A stretch of 64,000 nt of DNA from CAIWAH01 sp964602595 (GTDB taxonomy: Bacteria > Verrucomicrobiota > Verrucomicrobiia > Limisphaerales > UBA9464), in the NCBI GenBank assembly GCA_964602595.1, contig CAZRRO010000019.1:62001-126000 (forward strand). Direction: 5' to 3'. Of the stretch, positions 19,047-28,320 are shown piece after piece. Position 1 is the stretch's first letter, and each line of letters starts with the position of its first letter. The translations under genes and the position numbers were made by a program. Under the pieces are notes generated by a model. It was not told the origin of the DNA, made no database searches, and saw only the letters and a program-made list of their open reading frames with translations.

Positions 19047-22000
19047 TCATGGGCGCAACACGGCTCGGTAGTGCAGCCGGGATTGACCACGCATGGAATA
19101 GAGCCGTCGGATCTCGCCGCCAGTTCCGGAGATGTTGTCTTCCAGCGTGGTCCAGGTTTTAAGGTCGGGCGATGTCTCGATACGGTAGAGTGCCTGACGG
19201 GCCGCATAAAAGCTGAACTCGAATGCTGTTTCCGCCTTGGAGACACCGCTGGGCGAACTGGCCGTATTCTTGGGATCGTAGCCGAGTGCCACCTCAACGT
19301 CGGTGTCGAACCCGTCGTTGTCCGGATCGGCGGGGTTGATGCCGGAATCGCCGAACACCTCGACCTCATCCAGAGCTTGATTAGCAGCCGCCGGAACGAT
19401 GATTCGAATGGCCGTGACGCTCGTTAATGGTCCACCGCCACTAACGCCCACTTCGTATTTGTGACGCAGATACGCGGTGAACGCTCCTCCCCGTTCGCGG
19501 TCGTTGCTCGACAGGTAGTCGACAGTGCCGATCGTCTGCCATCCACTCGCCGCGTCACCGGTGTCCCCTGTTTCGGCCGTCGGTTTTGGCACCTTGGTGA
19601 ACTGGATCGTATAAATGCCCAGGCATCGATCATCGACTTCGCCCAAGTTGTCCCGCCCAAACGCGATGCCGGAAATCAGGGACGGTCGCGGGAAGACGAC
19701 CGCTGCGTAGGCCGGTTCGCCGAAGCCGCTGATCCAGGAATTGGCGTTGCCGTAGAGCCCGTCGTTGACGTTCGCCGCCAGGTGATAGTTCAGACCCAGT
19801 AGCGGCCCTAGGTCGTTTGAGGTGATCACCGTCACGCCGGGCTTGGTCGCGAGGTTATCGCCCACCGGGTTCCCACCGTCGCCATCGTTGCCGTCCCAAG
19901 CCAGCAGGAAGCCAGGCGCCGGCGTGAGAACGTTGCCGCCAACCGCGGTCAGTTTTGCGGCGCGGCTGGAAGCGTTGCCGACAAAGTTGCCAACAATCAC
20001 CCGGTAGTCGCCAGCATTGGTCAATTGGACGCTTGCGATGGAGAAGGTCGGCCCCGTGGCCGCTGGGATGTCCTGGCTGTTATGCTGCCACTGGTAGGTG
20101 AAGGGCTCGGTGCCTGTCGCCGTAACGCTGAACTGAACTGACTGCCCCACGATCGTTTCGACGTCTTGCGGTTCTGTCTGGATGACCGGGGGTGACGGCG
20201 GTGCCGTGAACATGCTGACGTCGACAATCTCGACCGCCCCCACATTGCTGAGCAGGTAAGCACGGTCACCACTGATTCCGACCCCAGAGAAGGACCAAAA
20301 TGTCGGCAATTCGTATCTGGTCGTCGGCTTCGGTGACGCGGGATCGCTGACGTCAAACACCTTCAGGCTAGACGCCCCAGCCAGAAAGACGTAGTTCCCA
20401 ACCAACTCCAGCCACAGCACGGCTTCTCGGGTGGGGTAGGTGCCCACGAGTCGTGGTTGGGTCGGGGTGCTGATGTCAACAATCAGTAGCCCCGCCCGAT
20501 CAGTAGCGAGATACGCATAGTCACCTGCTACGCGAACCTGACGCACCGGGCCATTGGCAACGTAACTGCCCAGACGTCGAGGCGCGGATTGATTGCTAAT
20601 GTCGAGTAATTGGAGCCCACTCGTTCCATCCGCAACAAAGGCCGTGGAGCCCACAATCTGAACATCCTCGGCATTGCCTGAAGTGTCGTAGGTACCAAGG
20701 AGCACAGGTTGGGCGGGATTACTGACGTCCACCAACTGCAAACCTTGGTCGGCGTCTGCGACGAATGCGGTCGTTCCCAAAACAGCGACCGCTCTTGCCT
20801 GCCCCGAAGTATCGTAGCCGCCCAGGCGAACAGGCTTGGAAGGGTCGCTGATGTCGATCACTTGTAGACCCGCAGTGTCATCTGCTACGTAGGCAAGATT
20901 ACCGGCTACCCGAATTCCTCTCGCTCGCCCCGGGGTATCCAGACCACCGATACGAAATGGCTGTGAGGGATTGCTGACGTTCAAGACAAGCAACCCGTTG
21001 CCATCGATTGCGACAAACGCTCGCTGCCCCATGACGTGAATTCCACGCGGATAAATGGAACCACGATAAACTCCGAGTCTTTGGATATACTCGGGCGGGT
21101 AGCGGTCCTCCAGCTCGGCAAGGTCGGCACCCAAGAGAATTCCGCCGAAATTCGTGTCTGGCCAAGAGCCTGAGACGATCCCGTTACCGACCAGTTCTGG
21201 CAGATAACTTCGGAACGGTGCCTTGGCAGAGAAAAACTCACCCATGCTGACCGTCAGGTTGGTCTCAATGGACAGCACCGTGGGTTGCGCCAGTGACGCC
21301 TTCAATTCGTTCAGCACGACTCTGAACTGCTGTTCCTCCGGTTCATCGTCCGGACTCAGGTTGAACAGCCGAACAACTTTTGCCGGCCGCTGTTGGATCA
21401 GCGCTATGCCCTGGTTGTAGGCTTCAACCGCTGCCAGAAACGCCGTGCGCCCAGCGGATCCATCGCTTGCTTGAATCGTTGCGTAGAGCGTCGGGTAGCG
21501 GCGTGCGAATTCTTCGGCCGTGATGCTGCCTCCCTGAAAGAGGTCCGCCAATTCCGATAGGGAGGCATCGAACTCCCACGGGTAAATCGAAAGCAGCCCC
21601 ACCTTTGCGCCTTCGAGCAGCGCCTGGCACAGGCGAAGGTCGGCCACATCGGCGACCAGGTCGGTCGTGGTGGTTTCCTCCTTCGAAAGATTCAACACGA
21701 AGGCAGTGTTGGTGATCCGGGACAGTTCCTGGATCGACAGCCCTATCTGTCCGAGCAACTCGGTCCGAAGTAGTGCTGCCACTTCAGTGGTTTTGAGAAA
21801 CGACGGAATGCTAAGCTTGCCGTCCGGTGTCTGGGGGAATTGTGCAGTCCAGTTGTAGATGTCGCGGCCGGCGATGGGAACGGTGAGGCGGTCGAGGAAG
21901 TTCGAGATCGCCGGGCGGTAAGGAAGGGCAGCCAGTCGGGTCAACGCCGACAACGCATTTGCTTCGTGATTCGGCGGCGATGATTCGGCTGCTTGCTGGA

Positions 22001-22172
22001 AAAGGCCGCTGGCCCTGAGTGGGTCGTGTTGGGTCAGGTGAAAACGTCCCGCAGCAATCAGAACGTCAGCGTCCTGAGCAACGGAGGGCATAACCCCAAG
22101 CCACAGCGACAGAACGGCGAGCAGGATTCTTCGCGAGAACGCGGAGGCCATAGTTGGAAGCAGGCTGAGCAT
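19047..22172 (-). CDS. Secreted LVIVD-propeller/Ig protein
   Basis: 1041 residues with an N-terminal signal peptide (RRILLAVLSLWLGVMPSVAQ). A TPR-like stretch follows, then about seven LVIVD-type repeats near residues 365-650 (pattern VAGNLAYVADDTAGLQVIDISDP), which build a beta-propeller. Next come an Ig-like domain (VGQSVQFSVTATGTEPFTYQWQ), a region resembling galactose-binding domains, a calcium-type loop (DPDNDGFDTDVE) and the C-terminal ETSPDLKTWTTL domain. It is probably a surface or secreted adhesion protein. The gene lies just downstream of a second small secreted protein gene. Confidence 0.82.
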   Translation of the reverse strand: MLSLLPTMASAFSRRILLAVLSLWLGVMPSVAQDADVLIAAGRFHLTQHDPLRASGLFQQAAESSPPNHEANALSALTRLAALPYRPAISNFLDRLTVPIAGRDIYNWTAQFPQTPDGKLSIPSFLKTTEVAALLRTELLGQIGLSIQELSRITNTAFVLNLSKEETTTTDLVADVADLRLCQALLEGAKVGLLSIYPWEFDASLSELADLFQGGSITAEEFARRYPTLYATIQASDGSAGRTAFLAAVEAYNQGIALIQQRPAKVVRLFNLSPDDEPEEQQFRVVLNELKASLAQPTVLSIETNLTVSMGEFFSAKAPFRSYLPELVGNGIVSGSWPDTNFGGILLGADLAELEDRYPPEYIQRLGVYRGSIYPRGIHVMGQRAFVAIDGNGLLVLNVSNPSQPFRIGGLDTPGRARGIRVAGNLAYVADDTAGLQVIDISDPSKPVRLGGYDTSGQARAVAVLGTTAFVADADQGLQLVDVSNPAQPVLLGTYDTSGNAEDVQIVGSTAFVADGTSGLQLLDISNQSAPRRLGSYVANGPVRQVRVAGDYAYLATDRAGLLIVDISTPTQPRLVGTYPTREAVLWLELVGNYVFLAGASSLKVFDVSDPASPKPTTRYELPTFWSFSGVGISGDRAYLLSNVGAVEIVDVSMFTAPPSPPVIQTEPQDVETIVGQSVQFSVTATGTEPFTYQWQHNSQDIPAATGPTFSIASVQLTNAGDYRVIVGNFVGNASSRAAKLTAVGGNVLTPAPGFLLAWDGNDGDGGNPVGDNLATKPGVTVITSNDLGPLLGLNYHLAANVNDGLYGNANSWISGFGEPAYAAVVFPRPSLISGIAFGRDNLGEVDDRCLGIYTIQFTKVPKPTAETGDTGDAASGWQTIGTVDYLSSNDRERGGAFTAYLRHKYEVGVSGGGPLTSVTAIRIIVPAAANQALDEVEVFGDSGINPADPDNDGFDTDVEVALGYDPKNTASSPSGVSKAETAFEFSFYAARQALYRIETSPDLKTWTTLEDNISGTGGEIRRLYSMRGQSRLHYRAVLRP

Positions 22173-22184
22173 GGCGGAATTAGT

Positions 22185-22733
22185 CTATTGAAGGAGAACC
22201 GACTTGATGACACCGGAGTCGGCGGACGACGGCAGGCCGCTAACCAGCCACTTGCCTCCATCACAGCGCATTTCCGCCCGAGCAAAGCGATTGGTCGCAC
22301 CCGATGTAACCACGGTCACCGGACCTCGAAAGGAAATGTGGTTGCCCGTCAGCTTGTTAATGGATGCCGCCTCAACTCTGAAAAATGGTGCGTCGACACA
22401 CTCAATCGTCGTTTGGGCTAGTTCTACATGGTTGCCAATGCCGATTGCCTTGGCTTTGGAAAACGCCTCTTCCAGGTGCGCCAGCCCTCGGCCTGTCTCG
22501 AATGACACGTCAACCTGTTGAAGGCGGACCGTCGGAAGAATGCCGAGTCGGAAAAACCCACGCTTGGCAAATGCCTGCTCAATCCTTCCGACTCGAAGGC
22601 GAATAACCTCGTTGGTTAGGCCCCGCAGGCGAAGAGATGTTGCGAAAGCCGGCAGCGGTTCGTCGGCGACAACGCTGAGGCGAAGAACCGCCAAGCAAAA
22701 CGCGAGGATAACAATGCGGTTACCGATTCCCAT
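22185..22733 (-). CDS. Small secreted protein of unknown function
   Basis: 182 residues with a signal peptide (IVILAFCLAVLRLSVVADEP). The rest is unrecognised; it contains repeated Leu-Arg spaced strands (LRLRGLTNEVIRLRVGRIEQAF). Its stop is 12 bp before the start of the LVIVD protein gene on the same strand, so the two form an operon and probably meet in the envelope. Confidence 0.7.
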   Translation of the reverse strand: MGIGNRIVILAFCLAVLRLSVVADEPLPAFATSLRLRGLTNEVIRLRVGRIEQAFAKRGFFRLGILPTVRLQQVDVSFETGRGLAHLEEAFSKAKAIGIGNHVELAQTTIECVDAPFFRVEAASINKLTGNHISFRGPVTVVTSGATNRFARAEMRCDGGKWLVSGLPSSADSGVIKSVLLQ

Positions 22734-22953
22734 TGATGGTGAACATAGCGGTGTCGCCGACCCAAGTCATCTTGCTTTGTTGCGCGACGTTGCGGAAGAC
22801 ATGGCTAAAACGGCAGGCGTTGCACACAAATGAAACGAAGAAGGGTTCGCCAAATCTCTCAATGCCCAAGCATCCGGAGCAGGGAAGCGTTTGGCTTCGG
22901 GTAGATCGGTTAGCCAGTGAGGAACCTGCCTGGTCCTGAACCACGATGCCCAA
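22720..22953 (-). CDS. Possible small zinc-ribbon protein
   Basis: 77 codons with two Cys pairs (CSGC and CNAC, 20 residues apart), a zinc-ribbon pattern. The 3' end overlaps the start of the secreted protein gene by 14 bp. There is no clear homologue and the start is uncertain, so it may be chance. Confidence 0.35.
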   Translation of the reverse strand: MGIVVQDQAGSSLANRSTRSQTLPCSGCLGIERFGEPFFVSFVCNACRFSHVFRNVAQQSKMTWVGDTAMFTINGNR

Positions 22954-23121
22954 TTGCTGAGCTACGGAGCTGGGCAGGGATTGGTTGGTCGCGCAGGTGG
23001 GGCGGCGGAATTGGCTGCATGATTCGGCTGGCCAAATTGCGCAACCTGTTCTAAGCGATTTCGGACACCATTAGAGCCACACCATAGGACGCCCGAGATA
23101 GGCTGCACCGTGAGGTCGCTC
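22954..23121. repeat. Region holding repeat copy A (23013-23053)
   Basis: GGCTGCATGATTCGGCTGGC and the next 21 bases (to 23053) match 29577-29617 at 36 of 41 positions. The preceding word at the second copy, GAGATAGGCTGCAC, recurs here at 23095-23108. Both copies lie just before cassette-like or short genes, so they may be shared leader or promoter sequence. Confidence 0.6.
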
Positions 23122-23140
23122 AATAGGAATGTTAGGCCAC

Positions 23141-23509
23141 ATGCGCACCTGCCCAAAATGCGGAGCGGAACTTGTGATTGAGCACCCGCAAGGACCGACG
23201 ATTTGGGTGGAGCGATGCACGGCTTGTTCTTACCAGGGCGGCGGCACGGCCAGTGTGGACTGTGGCTTCCCTCGCCTGACCGATTCAGACACTGATGTCA
23301 GCGGTTACTTCCAGCTTTCAGACTTGTCGCAGTTCACCGCACTTCGGACACTCTTGCCTGAGTTGCAGAGTGAGCCGAGCACCAGGATCATTGAGCGTCT
23401 GCGCACCAGTCAGCTCCGCTGGCACATCGACAGCCTCAAGAAATGGCGAGCACTGGATTGTCAGAGAGAGGCAGGAAAGTATGGACTTGAGTTTATTATT
23501 GTGGCGTAA
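23141..23509 (+). CDS. Zinc-ribbon protein in an integron cassette
   Basis: 122 residues from the ATG at 23141 (another at 23129 lies inside the cassette boundary word GTTAGGC). It begins CPKCGAEL and later has CTACSY, a typical zinc ribbon, then a helical part ending KYGLEFIIVA. The stop TAA overlaps the R'' end of an attC site (23504). It is the only clear plus-strand cassette. Function unknown. Confidence 0.7.
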   Translation: MRTCPKCGAELVIEHPQGPTIWVERCTACSYQGGGTASVDCGFPRLTDSDTDVSGYFQLSDLSQFTALRTLLPELQSEPSTRIIERLRTSQLRWHIDSLKKWRALDCQREAGKYGLEFIIVA

Positions 23510-23595
23510 CCATCCGCTGCCGCGAACACGGCCATCGCGCTCCGGTTGCAATCGAAAGCCCCGTGGGCCGGGTCGCTGAGCTTGGGTCGGTAGGA
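23504..23595 (+). other. attC site, plus orientation
   Basis: About 92 bp starting GCGTAACCAT at the gene stop and ending GGGTCGGTAGGA. It shares GGCCATCGCGCTCCGGTTGC and other blocks with the minus-strand attC at 35616-35707. R' reads GGTAGGA instead of GTTRRRY, so it may recombine poorly. Confidence 0.75.
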
Positions 23596-23601
23596 GATAT
23601 A

Positions 23602-24195
23602 TCAACGCTTCGATTGCGAGTGTAGGGTGACCGTGGCTACTTCCGTGAACGCACCAGTGGCGGTGTTTCCTTGCATCACCGAGGGTATACCAGCTTTCAC
23701 GTAACGATCCCAGCCTCGGACGTCATGCGGCACTGCATTAAGGAGGTTGTGTTCGTCCCGAGTTACCACGCAGCCAATTAAGCGAGGTAGCAGATCCCTC
23801 TCGACGTCACATCCTGCCTTGAGCATTTCCAGCAGGTGGGATCGTTCAAAAACGTGTTCGTGGGTAAGGGGTAGCCTGCCAACTGCTGACTTGCACGATG
23901 CGAGTTGAAGCGACCTCCATGCCTGTAGTGAGTAGAACTGGCATGCATACTTGTCCCCGAGAGATCTGCCGTTACGCTTGATCCGACTGCGACTGCTAAA
24001 CACAAACGACTTCTGCGTGTAGTGCCAGAATACATGGTGGATCAATGCGTCACTCAGCCCCGGAGACGACACCAGTGTAGGAAGTTCCTTCAATAGACGA
24101 ACGCAATCTGCCGCGATTTGTTCGCTATCTAGGTTGGCATGTATGCTTAGTGTAGAATTGCCTTCGATGACGATGATATTGGTGTGGGCGTTCAT
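23602..24195 (-). CDS. Conserved protein of unknown function
   Basis: 197 residues. The second half has the pattern LTHEHVFERSHLLEML, then RLIGCVVTRDEHNLLN and GWDRYVKAGI, which I recall from a family of uncharacterised bacterial proteins with an HNH-like HEHV motif. A nuclease role would be speculation. It is convergent with the cassette gene at 23141, its 3' end being only 6 bp from the attC. Confidence 0.6.
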   Translation of the reverse strand: MNAHTNIIVIEGNSTLSIHANLDSEQIAADCVRLLKELPTLVSSPGLSDALIHHVFWHYTQKSFVFSSRSRIKRNGRSLGDKYACQFYSLQAWRSLQLASCKSAVGRLPLTHEHVFERSHLLEMLKAGCDVERDLLPRLIGCVVTRDEHNLLNAVPHDVRGWDRYVKAGIPSVMQGNTATGAFTEVATVTLHSQSKR

Positions 24196-24227
24196 GGTCA
24201 GTAAATGGAGCGCGGTTGAAATCTGGG

Positions 24228-24620
24228 TCAGTCTTCCAGAACCCTGCGAAGTTCATCCAAGTCAGTCGTGTAGTGGGCATCCCGTTCAAACACGGTGCCC
24301 TTGGCCGGCAGGTGAAAATGACGCCGCAGGGCCGCCTTCATGGACGGGGTGTGCAGCTTCCGGTCCATCATCACGGCAAAACGGTTTTCCCCACGACGGA
24401 ACACCACCCTTCCTCGCGGCAGCTCGAAATACTCCCGGCCACGTAGGTGAGCATGCCTGCGCTCCAGTTCCGGCCAGAATTCCACATGATCCATAGGTCC
24501 ATTGACCGCCTCGCCATAGGGAAGTCCTTCGCTGAGCGCGACCGAGTGGGAATGGATGACCGTCCCTTCGACCCAAAACACACCCACCCGTGGCTCGGCA
24601 TTGGCAGACGCATTCTTCAT
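24228..24620 (-). CDS. Conserved phage/plasmid-type protein
   Basis: 130 residues from the ATG at 24620, chosen because it overlaps the TGA of the upstream SLOG gene (ATGA), giving translational coupling. The pattern VGVFWVEGTVIHSHSVALSE, then PYGEAVNGPMDHVEFW and ELPRGRVVFRRGENRFAV, resembles small uncharacterised proteins seen in mobile elements. No catalytic motif recognised. Confidence 0.6.
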   Translation of the reverse strand: MKNASANAEPRVGVFWVEGTVIHSHSVALSEGLPYGEAVNGPMDHVEFWPELERRHAHLRGREYFELPRGRVVFRRGENRFAVMMDRKLHTPSMKAALRRHFHLPAKGTVFERDAHYTTDLDELRRVLED

Positions 24621-25156
24621 GCCAGTTGGATAACCTGACGAAGGACGCTCATGACGTGGGAATGCATGCCGGGGCAACTGCTTTCCCTGCTGCCGGCCAC
24701 GTTGAGGATTCCATTGAAGGCCGCCAGCTGGTGGCGCAGCTCCGAAGCGTCGGCCTCGAACGCTGGAAAGTGGGAAAGCACGAGGAACGGTTTGTGGGCA
24801 CGCCGACAGCAGTCAACGGTAAATTGGCTGCCCCTGCTCAGAGGCTGTTTGGAGAAAACAACGGTGAGGTCGGCTGCTTCGACGTTGGCCCGGGTTCGTT
24901 CCGGGTAGCGCGAGGACTTGTGCTCGGTCAGCAGATACTTCTCCGGAATGCGGCCATCCTCGGCAATCCGACCCTTGGGACAGTAGCCGCCATGCGCCAG
25001 GCCGATTTCCAATGCGAAGTCCAAGCCCGCACGGTCGGCACCCGTCTGCCCACCGGAGATGATCTTCCTGGGAAAGACACGACGAACGCTCGTGACCGGA
25101 TTGCAGGATGGGGACGGGGCTGAGGTGTCGGATGGATGGGAAGACGGTGCAGTCAT
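24617..25156 (-). CDS. SLOG-family (cpYpsA-like) protein
   Basis: 179 residues from the ATG at 25156. A Rossmann-like domain carries the hallmark ISGGQTGADRAGLDFA and GGYCPKGRIAEDG, then TVVFSKQPLSRGS, all features of the putative molybdenum-carrier/YpsA-related SLOG class. Such domains are thought to bind nucleotide-derived ligands, and some are tied to phage-defence circuits. The partner at 24228 is translationally coupled, so a two-protein unit is likely. The ligand is not predictable here. Confidence 0.8.
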   Translation of the reverse strand: MTAPSSHPSDTSAPSPSCNPVTSVRRVFPRKIISGGQTGADRAGLDFALEIGLAHGGYCPKGRIAEDGRIPEKYLLTEHKSSRYPERTRANVEAADLTVVFSKQPLSRGSQFTVDCCRRAHKPFLVLSHFPAFEADASELRHQLAAFNGILNVAGSRESSCPGMHSHVMSVLRQVIQLA

Positions 25157-25246
25157 GGCGTGACGATACCACTCAGGTAGGGCAACGGCTGTCTGAGCGG
25201 AACCTTGAGGATGCAGACGCAAAAGCGCACTGACCAAGAAACCACA

Positions 25247-25852
25247 ATGACCTCCCTGGATCTCGAACGACGTCGAATCTGCTACCTCCATGCGATCTAC
25301 GCCCAGAATCCGGAACTTCCCGGTGAACCGGCCCGGCTTCAGCCGGTCGGCATGCTGACCATGCTGGTGACCCCCTTTGACTCGTGTTTCACCTTCTGCG
25401 GCCCTGACGCCATTCGGTTGGGGCTTAATCTGCTGAGTCACTGCGACCTCGTGGTGACCTGGGGATTCGACCAGTTGAAGCCGGCGTTGGCCTGCAGTGA
25501 CATAGAACTAAGCTGTGGCAACGTCCCCGTGCTCGACCTGTATCGCCTGATCGCCTCGATGGGCGGACAGGAGCAATCGTTTCAGGACGTTTACAACCAG
25601 ACCCTGTTGTTTCGGGCCTTTCTGACGGGCTGCCATGGCGGCGCAGAATCGCTGACGCCGGATGATCACTCCGCCCTGTTCACTCTTGGGCGAATGGAGG
25701 CTTGCCGACGCCTGAACGAGGATGCCTGTCGGAAGCTGCTTTGGCTCCATCGACACGGCGGCAAGCTCGGTTGCTTCTTTTATGGCCCAGAGGGTGGTGA
25801 CGCGCCCAACTGCGTCTTCGTGGACTGGCGGCAAATGCGGCCGTGTGGGTGA
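25247..25852 (+). CDS. Possible RNase H-like fold protein
   Basis: 201 residues from the ATG at 25247. The pattern LVVTWGFDQLKPALAC, then VPVLDLYRLIASMGGQEQSF with TLLFRAF and a final RLNEDACRKLLWL resembles the spacing of DEDD-type 3'-5' exonuclease-like domains, but the catalytic acids are not all in place. It is therefore possibly an inactive relative. It is divergent from the SLOG gene, the two sharing a 90-bp promoter region. Confidence 0.45.
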   Translation: MTSLDLERRRICYLHAIYAQNPELPGEPARLQPVGMLTMLVTPFDSCFTFCGPDAIRLGLNLLSHCDLVVTWGFDQLKPALACSDIELSCGNVPVLDLYRLIASMGGQEQSFQDVYNQTLLFRAFLTGCHGGAESLTPDDHSALFTLGRMEACRRLNEDACRKLLWLHRHGGKLGCFFYGPEGGDAPNCVFVDWRQMRPCG

Positions 25853-25927
25853 TGAGATCTGCCGCGATGCAACCTAGAGAAGACCGATTGGACGGCAATT
25901 GTCTGAGGACGAGGCTAAAGTGTTCAC

Positions 25928-26164
25928 ATGAAGTCGAAAATCAGCCAAGGCAGGACGGTCAACGGTTCGACCACCTGGGTGAAGGACAAGACCAGCCGGG
26001 TTGAGCACATCATCCGTCAGCAGGCCGGCCAACAGGTGTTCTTCAGTCCGACCGGGAAGCGGCTGGGCCACATTGATTCGCTTGGACGCACGCTGGACGC
26101 CAAGAACCATCTCTTGAACTCTCAACCCCGTCCCGACCTCATCCTGAACCAAGAATCCGCATGA
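25928..26164 (+). CDS. Small unknown protein
   Basis: 78 residues (TVNGSTTWVKDKTSRVEHII). A predicted short strand-rich fold; no family recognised. The stop TGA overlaps the ATG of the next gene (26161), so both are translated together. Confidence 0.6.
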   Translation: MKSKISQGRTVNGSTTWVKDKTSRVEHIIRQQAGQQVFFSPTGKRLGHIDSLGRTLDAKNHLLNSQPRPDLILNQESA

Positions 26165-26697
26165 GCACCGCCCTCCCGTTTGATATCTCAGCCACCCGTA
26201 ATGCCTTTGCAAACCTCCTGACGGCCGGCCCACAGGCTTCAGAAGACTTGGTGACTGCCGTGGTAGAAGCGGTGATGGAAGATGCCCGTGGGGAAGCCAT
26301 TCCGGATGCCACCTCGACCTTCGACGAACTCTTGCGTCAATCCGGAGGTTTCAGGTTGGCGAAACGGCCGGAGTTCCCCGGTGAAGAAGCGAAAGCGGAC
26401 CATGCGTGGTGTTTGATACGAGTGTTGGTTGGATTGGCCCGGCAGGAGGTTCCCTTGGGAGATGGCAAAGGTAAGCGCGTTTGGGGCTGGGAATCACTGA
26501 GCCGGGACGCTCAGGGCTGGTGTTGGGCCCTATTGTGGTGTCGCGAGCCAGCTGGGTTCAGCGAGAAAGCCCACCGGGCCTTGATTGAAGCCAAAGCCTT
26601 GGCGGCCCAGATCGTTCCAATTCCTGAATCCTGCCCCCACTTGCCGCGACAATCGGATCGGTGCGCTGAAGCTGACATTTTGAACGGGACCGAGTAG
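26161..26697 (+). CDS. Unknown protein, coupled to the small upstream gene
   Basis: 178 residues, ATG in a 4-bp overlap with the preceding stop. A mainly helical sequence (AFANLLTAGPQASEDLVTAV) with a Trp-rich centre (VWGWESLSRDAQGWCWALLW). No recognised domain or signal peptide. Confidence 0.6.
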   Translation: MSTALPFDISATRNAFANLLTAGPQASEDLVTAVVEAVMEDARGEAIPDATSTFDELLRQSGGFRLAKRPEFPGEEAKADHAWCLIRVLVGLARQEVPLGDGKGKRVWGWESLSRDAQGWCWALLWCREPAGFSEKAHRALIEAKALAAQIVPIPESCPHLPRQSDRCAEADILNGTE

Positions 26698-26722
26698 TTG
26701 CAGAATAGCCGACCAAAAACGC

Positions 26723-27514
26723 ATGAGGAAACTTGCTAGAGCTTTGAGTCGAGGCATCGCTGTGACCGGTTTGCTGGCTGCCTTGGTTGGCCACGGGGCA
26801 ACCGAACAATGGTCACCCTTCACCACCGGCAAAGCGCCACGGCAGGTGAAGTGGTCCGACTGGTCGCCTAGGCAGCCGGCTGAAGATGTCGAAGCAGAGG
26901 TGCGGAGCAAGGTGGGCTGGAAGTTCTCGCTGAAGACCACAAGGACGAATGCGCCGGCTGCGGTCGTGGTGCAGAACGGTCAGGTTTGGGAGTTGACGGT
27001 GAACTGGGGGAAACAGGTGCACCACGCCAGTGTGCCGGAGGCGAGCGAGTATGCTGAAGTGCTGCTGGCGTCTGCCGACCTGAACGGAGACGAGGTTCCG
27101 GACTACGTCCTGCGCTATGATCCGCACGGCTGCGGTCTGGCGGCAATTGGCCAACAGGTAACGCTCGTCCTCTCGGGTAAGGACGGCCATCGCAGCCACG
27201 GGCTCTACCAGTTTGGCTTTGGTCCCGACCGCTTGGTGCAGTTCAAGCGCAATGGACCGTGGCATTGGGTGGTGAACGATCTAGTTCAACCGGGAGCCGA
27301 GGTTTCCCAAGATGCCAGGGAACATTCCTACTGGGTTTACCGCCTGTTTCGGATCGAAGGCGATTCGTTGAAGGCGGAGCCGGCTGGGGTCGAGAGATTT
27401 CCCAGGTGGATCCAGTATCTGCGGCGTGCCAACCACAAGGAAACGACGCTGGTGACGACGAAACAGAAGCGAAGACTGGAAAAGGAATTGCCATCACCGG
27501 CCTCGGAGAAGTGA
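26723..27514 (+). CDS. Secreted protein with FG-GAP-like motif
   Basis: 263 residues. The N-terminus looks like a signal peptide (AVTGLLAALVGHGATE). The middle has a calcium-type ADLNGDEVPDYVLRYD segment as in FG-GAP/VCBS-like repeats. The C-terminus is basic (TKQKRRLEKE). Function unknown; probably periplasmic or external. Confidence 0.6.
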   Translation: MRKLARALSRGIAVTGLLAALVGHGATEQWSPFTTGKAPRQVKWSDWSPRQPAEDVEAEVRSKVGWKFSLKTTRTNAPAAVVVQNGQVWELTVNWGKQVHHASVPEASEYAEVLLASADLNGDEVPDYVLRYDPHGCGLAAIGQQVTLVLSGKDGHRSHGLYQFGFGPDRLVQFKRNGPWHWVVNDLVQPGAEVSQDAREHSYWVYRLFRIEGDSLKAEPAGVERFPRWIQYLRRANHKETTLVTTKQKRRLEKELPSPASEK

Positions 27515-27589
27515 ATTCGGTATCGGACGCATTCGGGTCTCTGGAAGCCCTTGCTCTACTTAACGTCCTAAGCAATTAACTCACAACCT

Positions 27590-28240
27590 ATGGCAAGCCA
27601 TTACTGGGCCAATTGGAATCCGACCACCTTTGCACCTGAAATCCTCAGGCGGGATACGAGGATTTACTGGCAACCACAGTCTTCGGGCACCGTTGGCAAA
27701 TGTATTGGGACCTTCGTGGGCGAGAATCCCGGTTCCGCCCAATCCATTCATGGGCTGAGCTATTCCGGCTACAGCGAGATTGGCAGTGGTTCCTCAGCCT
27801 CGCCGGGAGACCGCACACTACGGCTGATCCTGGAAGTGTGGAAGGCATCGGTAACGGTACGCGGAAGTGATCCAGCCGGCGACGGCTACATTGAAGTCCT
27901 AAACACCTACTACTTTCGGAACTCGAAGTCAGGAGCAGCACTGTCAGCGTGGATTGCCATGGGAGGATCAGCAATATATTCGCCAGGTCCCTCTGCGACG
28001 TCTGCCTTTGTCCTGCTGGGTTGGGGTATTCCTCCTGTCTCCGCTCACCTGACCAGAACCACCGCCTCGCTGATCCCATCGTCGAGCAAGGTCATTGTCG
28101 TGGATTCAAAGTGTGTGGCGAAAGTGATTAGCGGCAGCGCATTGGGAGCAGGAGCACCACCGGATTCAGCAATGCCATCAGGAATTCTAAGAAGAGGGCT
28201 CAAGGCGGCATACATCAAGGCTGTTGCGCCTCATCTTTAA
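27590..28240 (+). CDS. Unknown protein
   Basis: 216 residues, rich in Ser/Gly/Ala with many small strands (SYSGYSEIGSGSSASPG). No signal peptide or family recognised. It begins MASHYWANWNPTTFAPEIL. It is convergent with the endonuclease I gene; the 80-bp gap holds no obvious terminator. Confidence 0.55.
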   Translation: MASHYWANWNPTTFAPEILRRDTRIYWQPQSSGTVGKCIGTFVGENPGSAQSIHGLSYSGYSEIGSGSSASPGDRTLRLILEVWKASVTVRGSDPAGDGYIEVLNTYYFRNSKSGAALSAWIAMGGSAIYSPGPSATSAFVLLGWGIPPVSAHLTRTTASLIPSSSKVIVVDSKCVAKVISGSALGAGAPPDSAMPSGILRRGLKAAYIKAVAPHL

Positions 28241-28320
28241 CGTCCTGAAATCCTTGGCGAAACCGCCAGAATGACGCGGACGTGCCGATAACTGCTGGAG
28301 CATACATCCACGTAGGGCAT

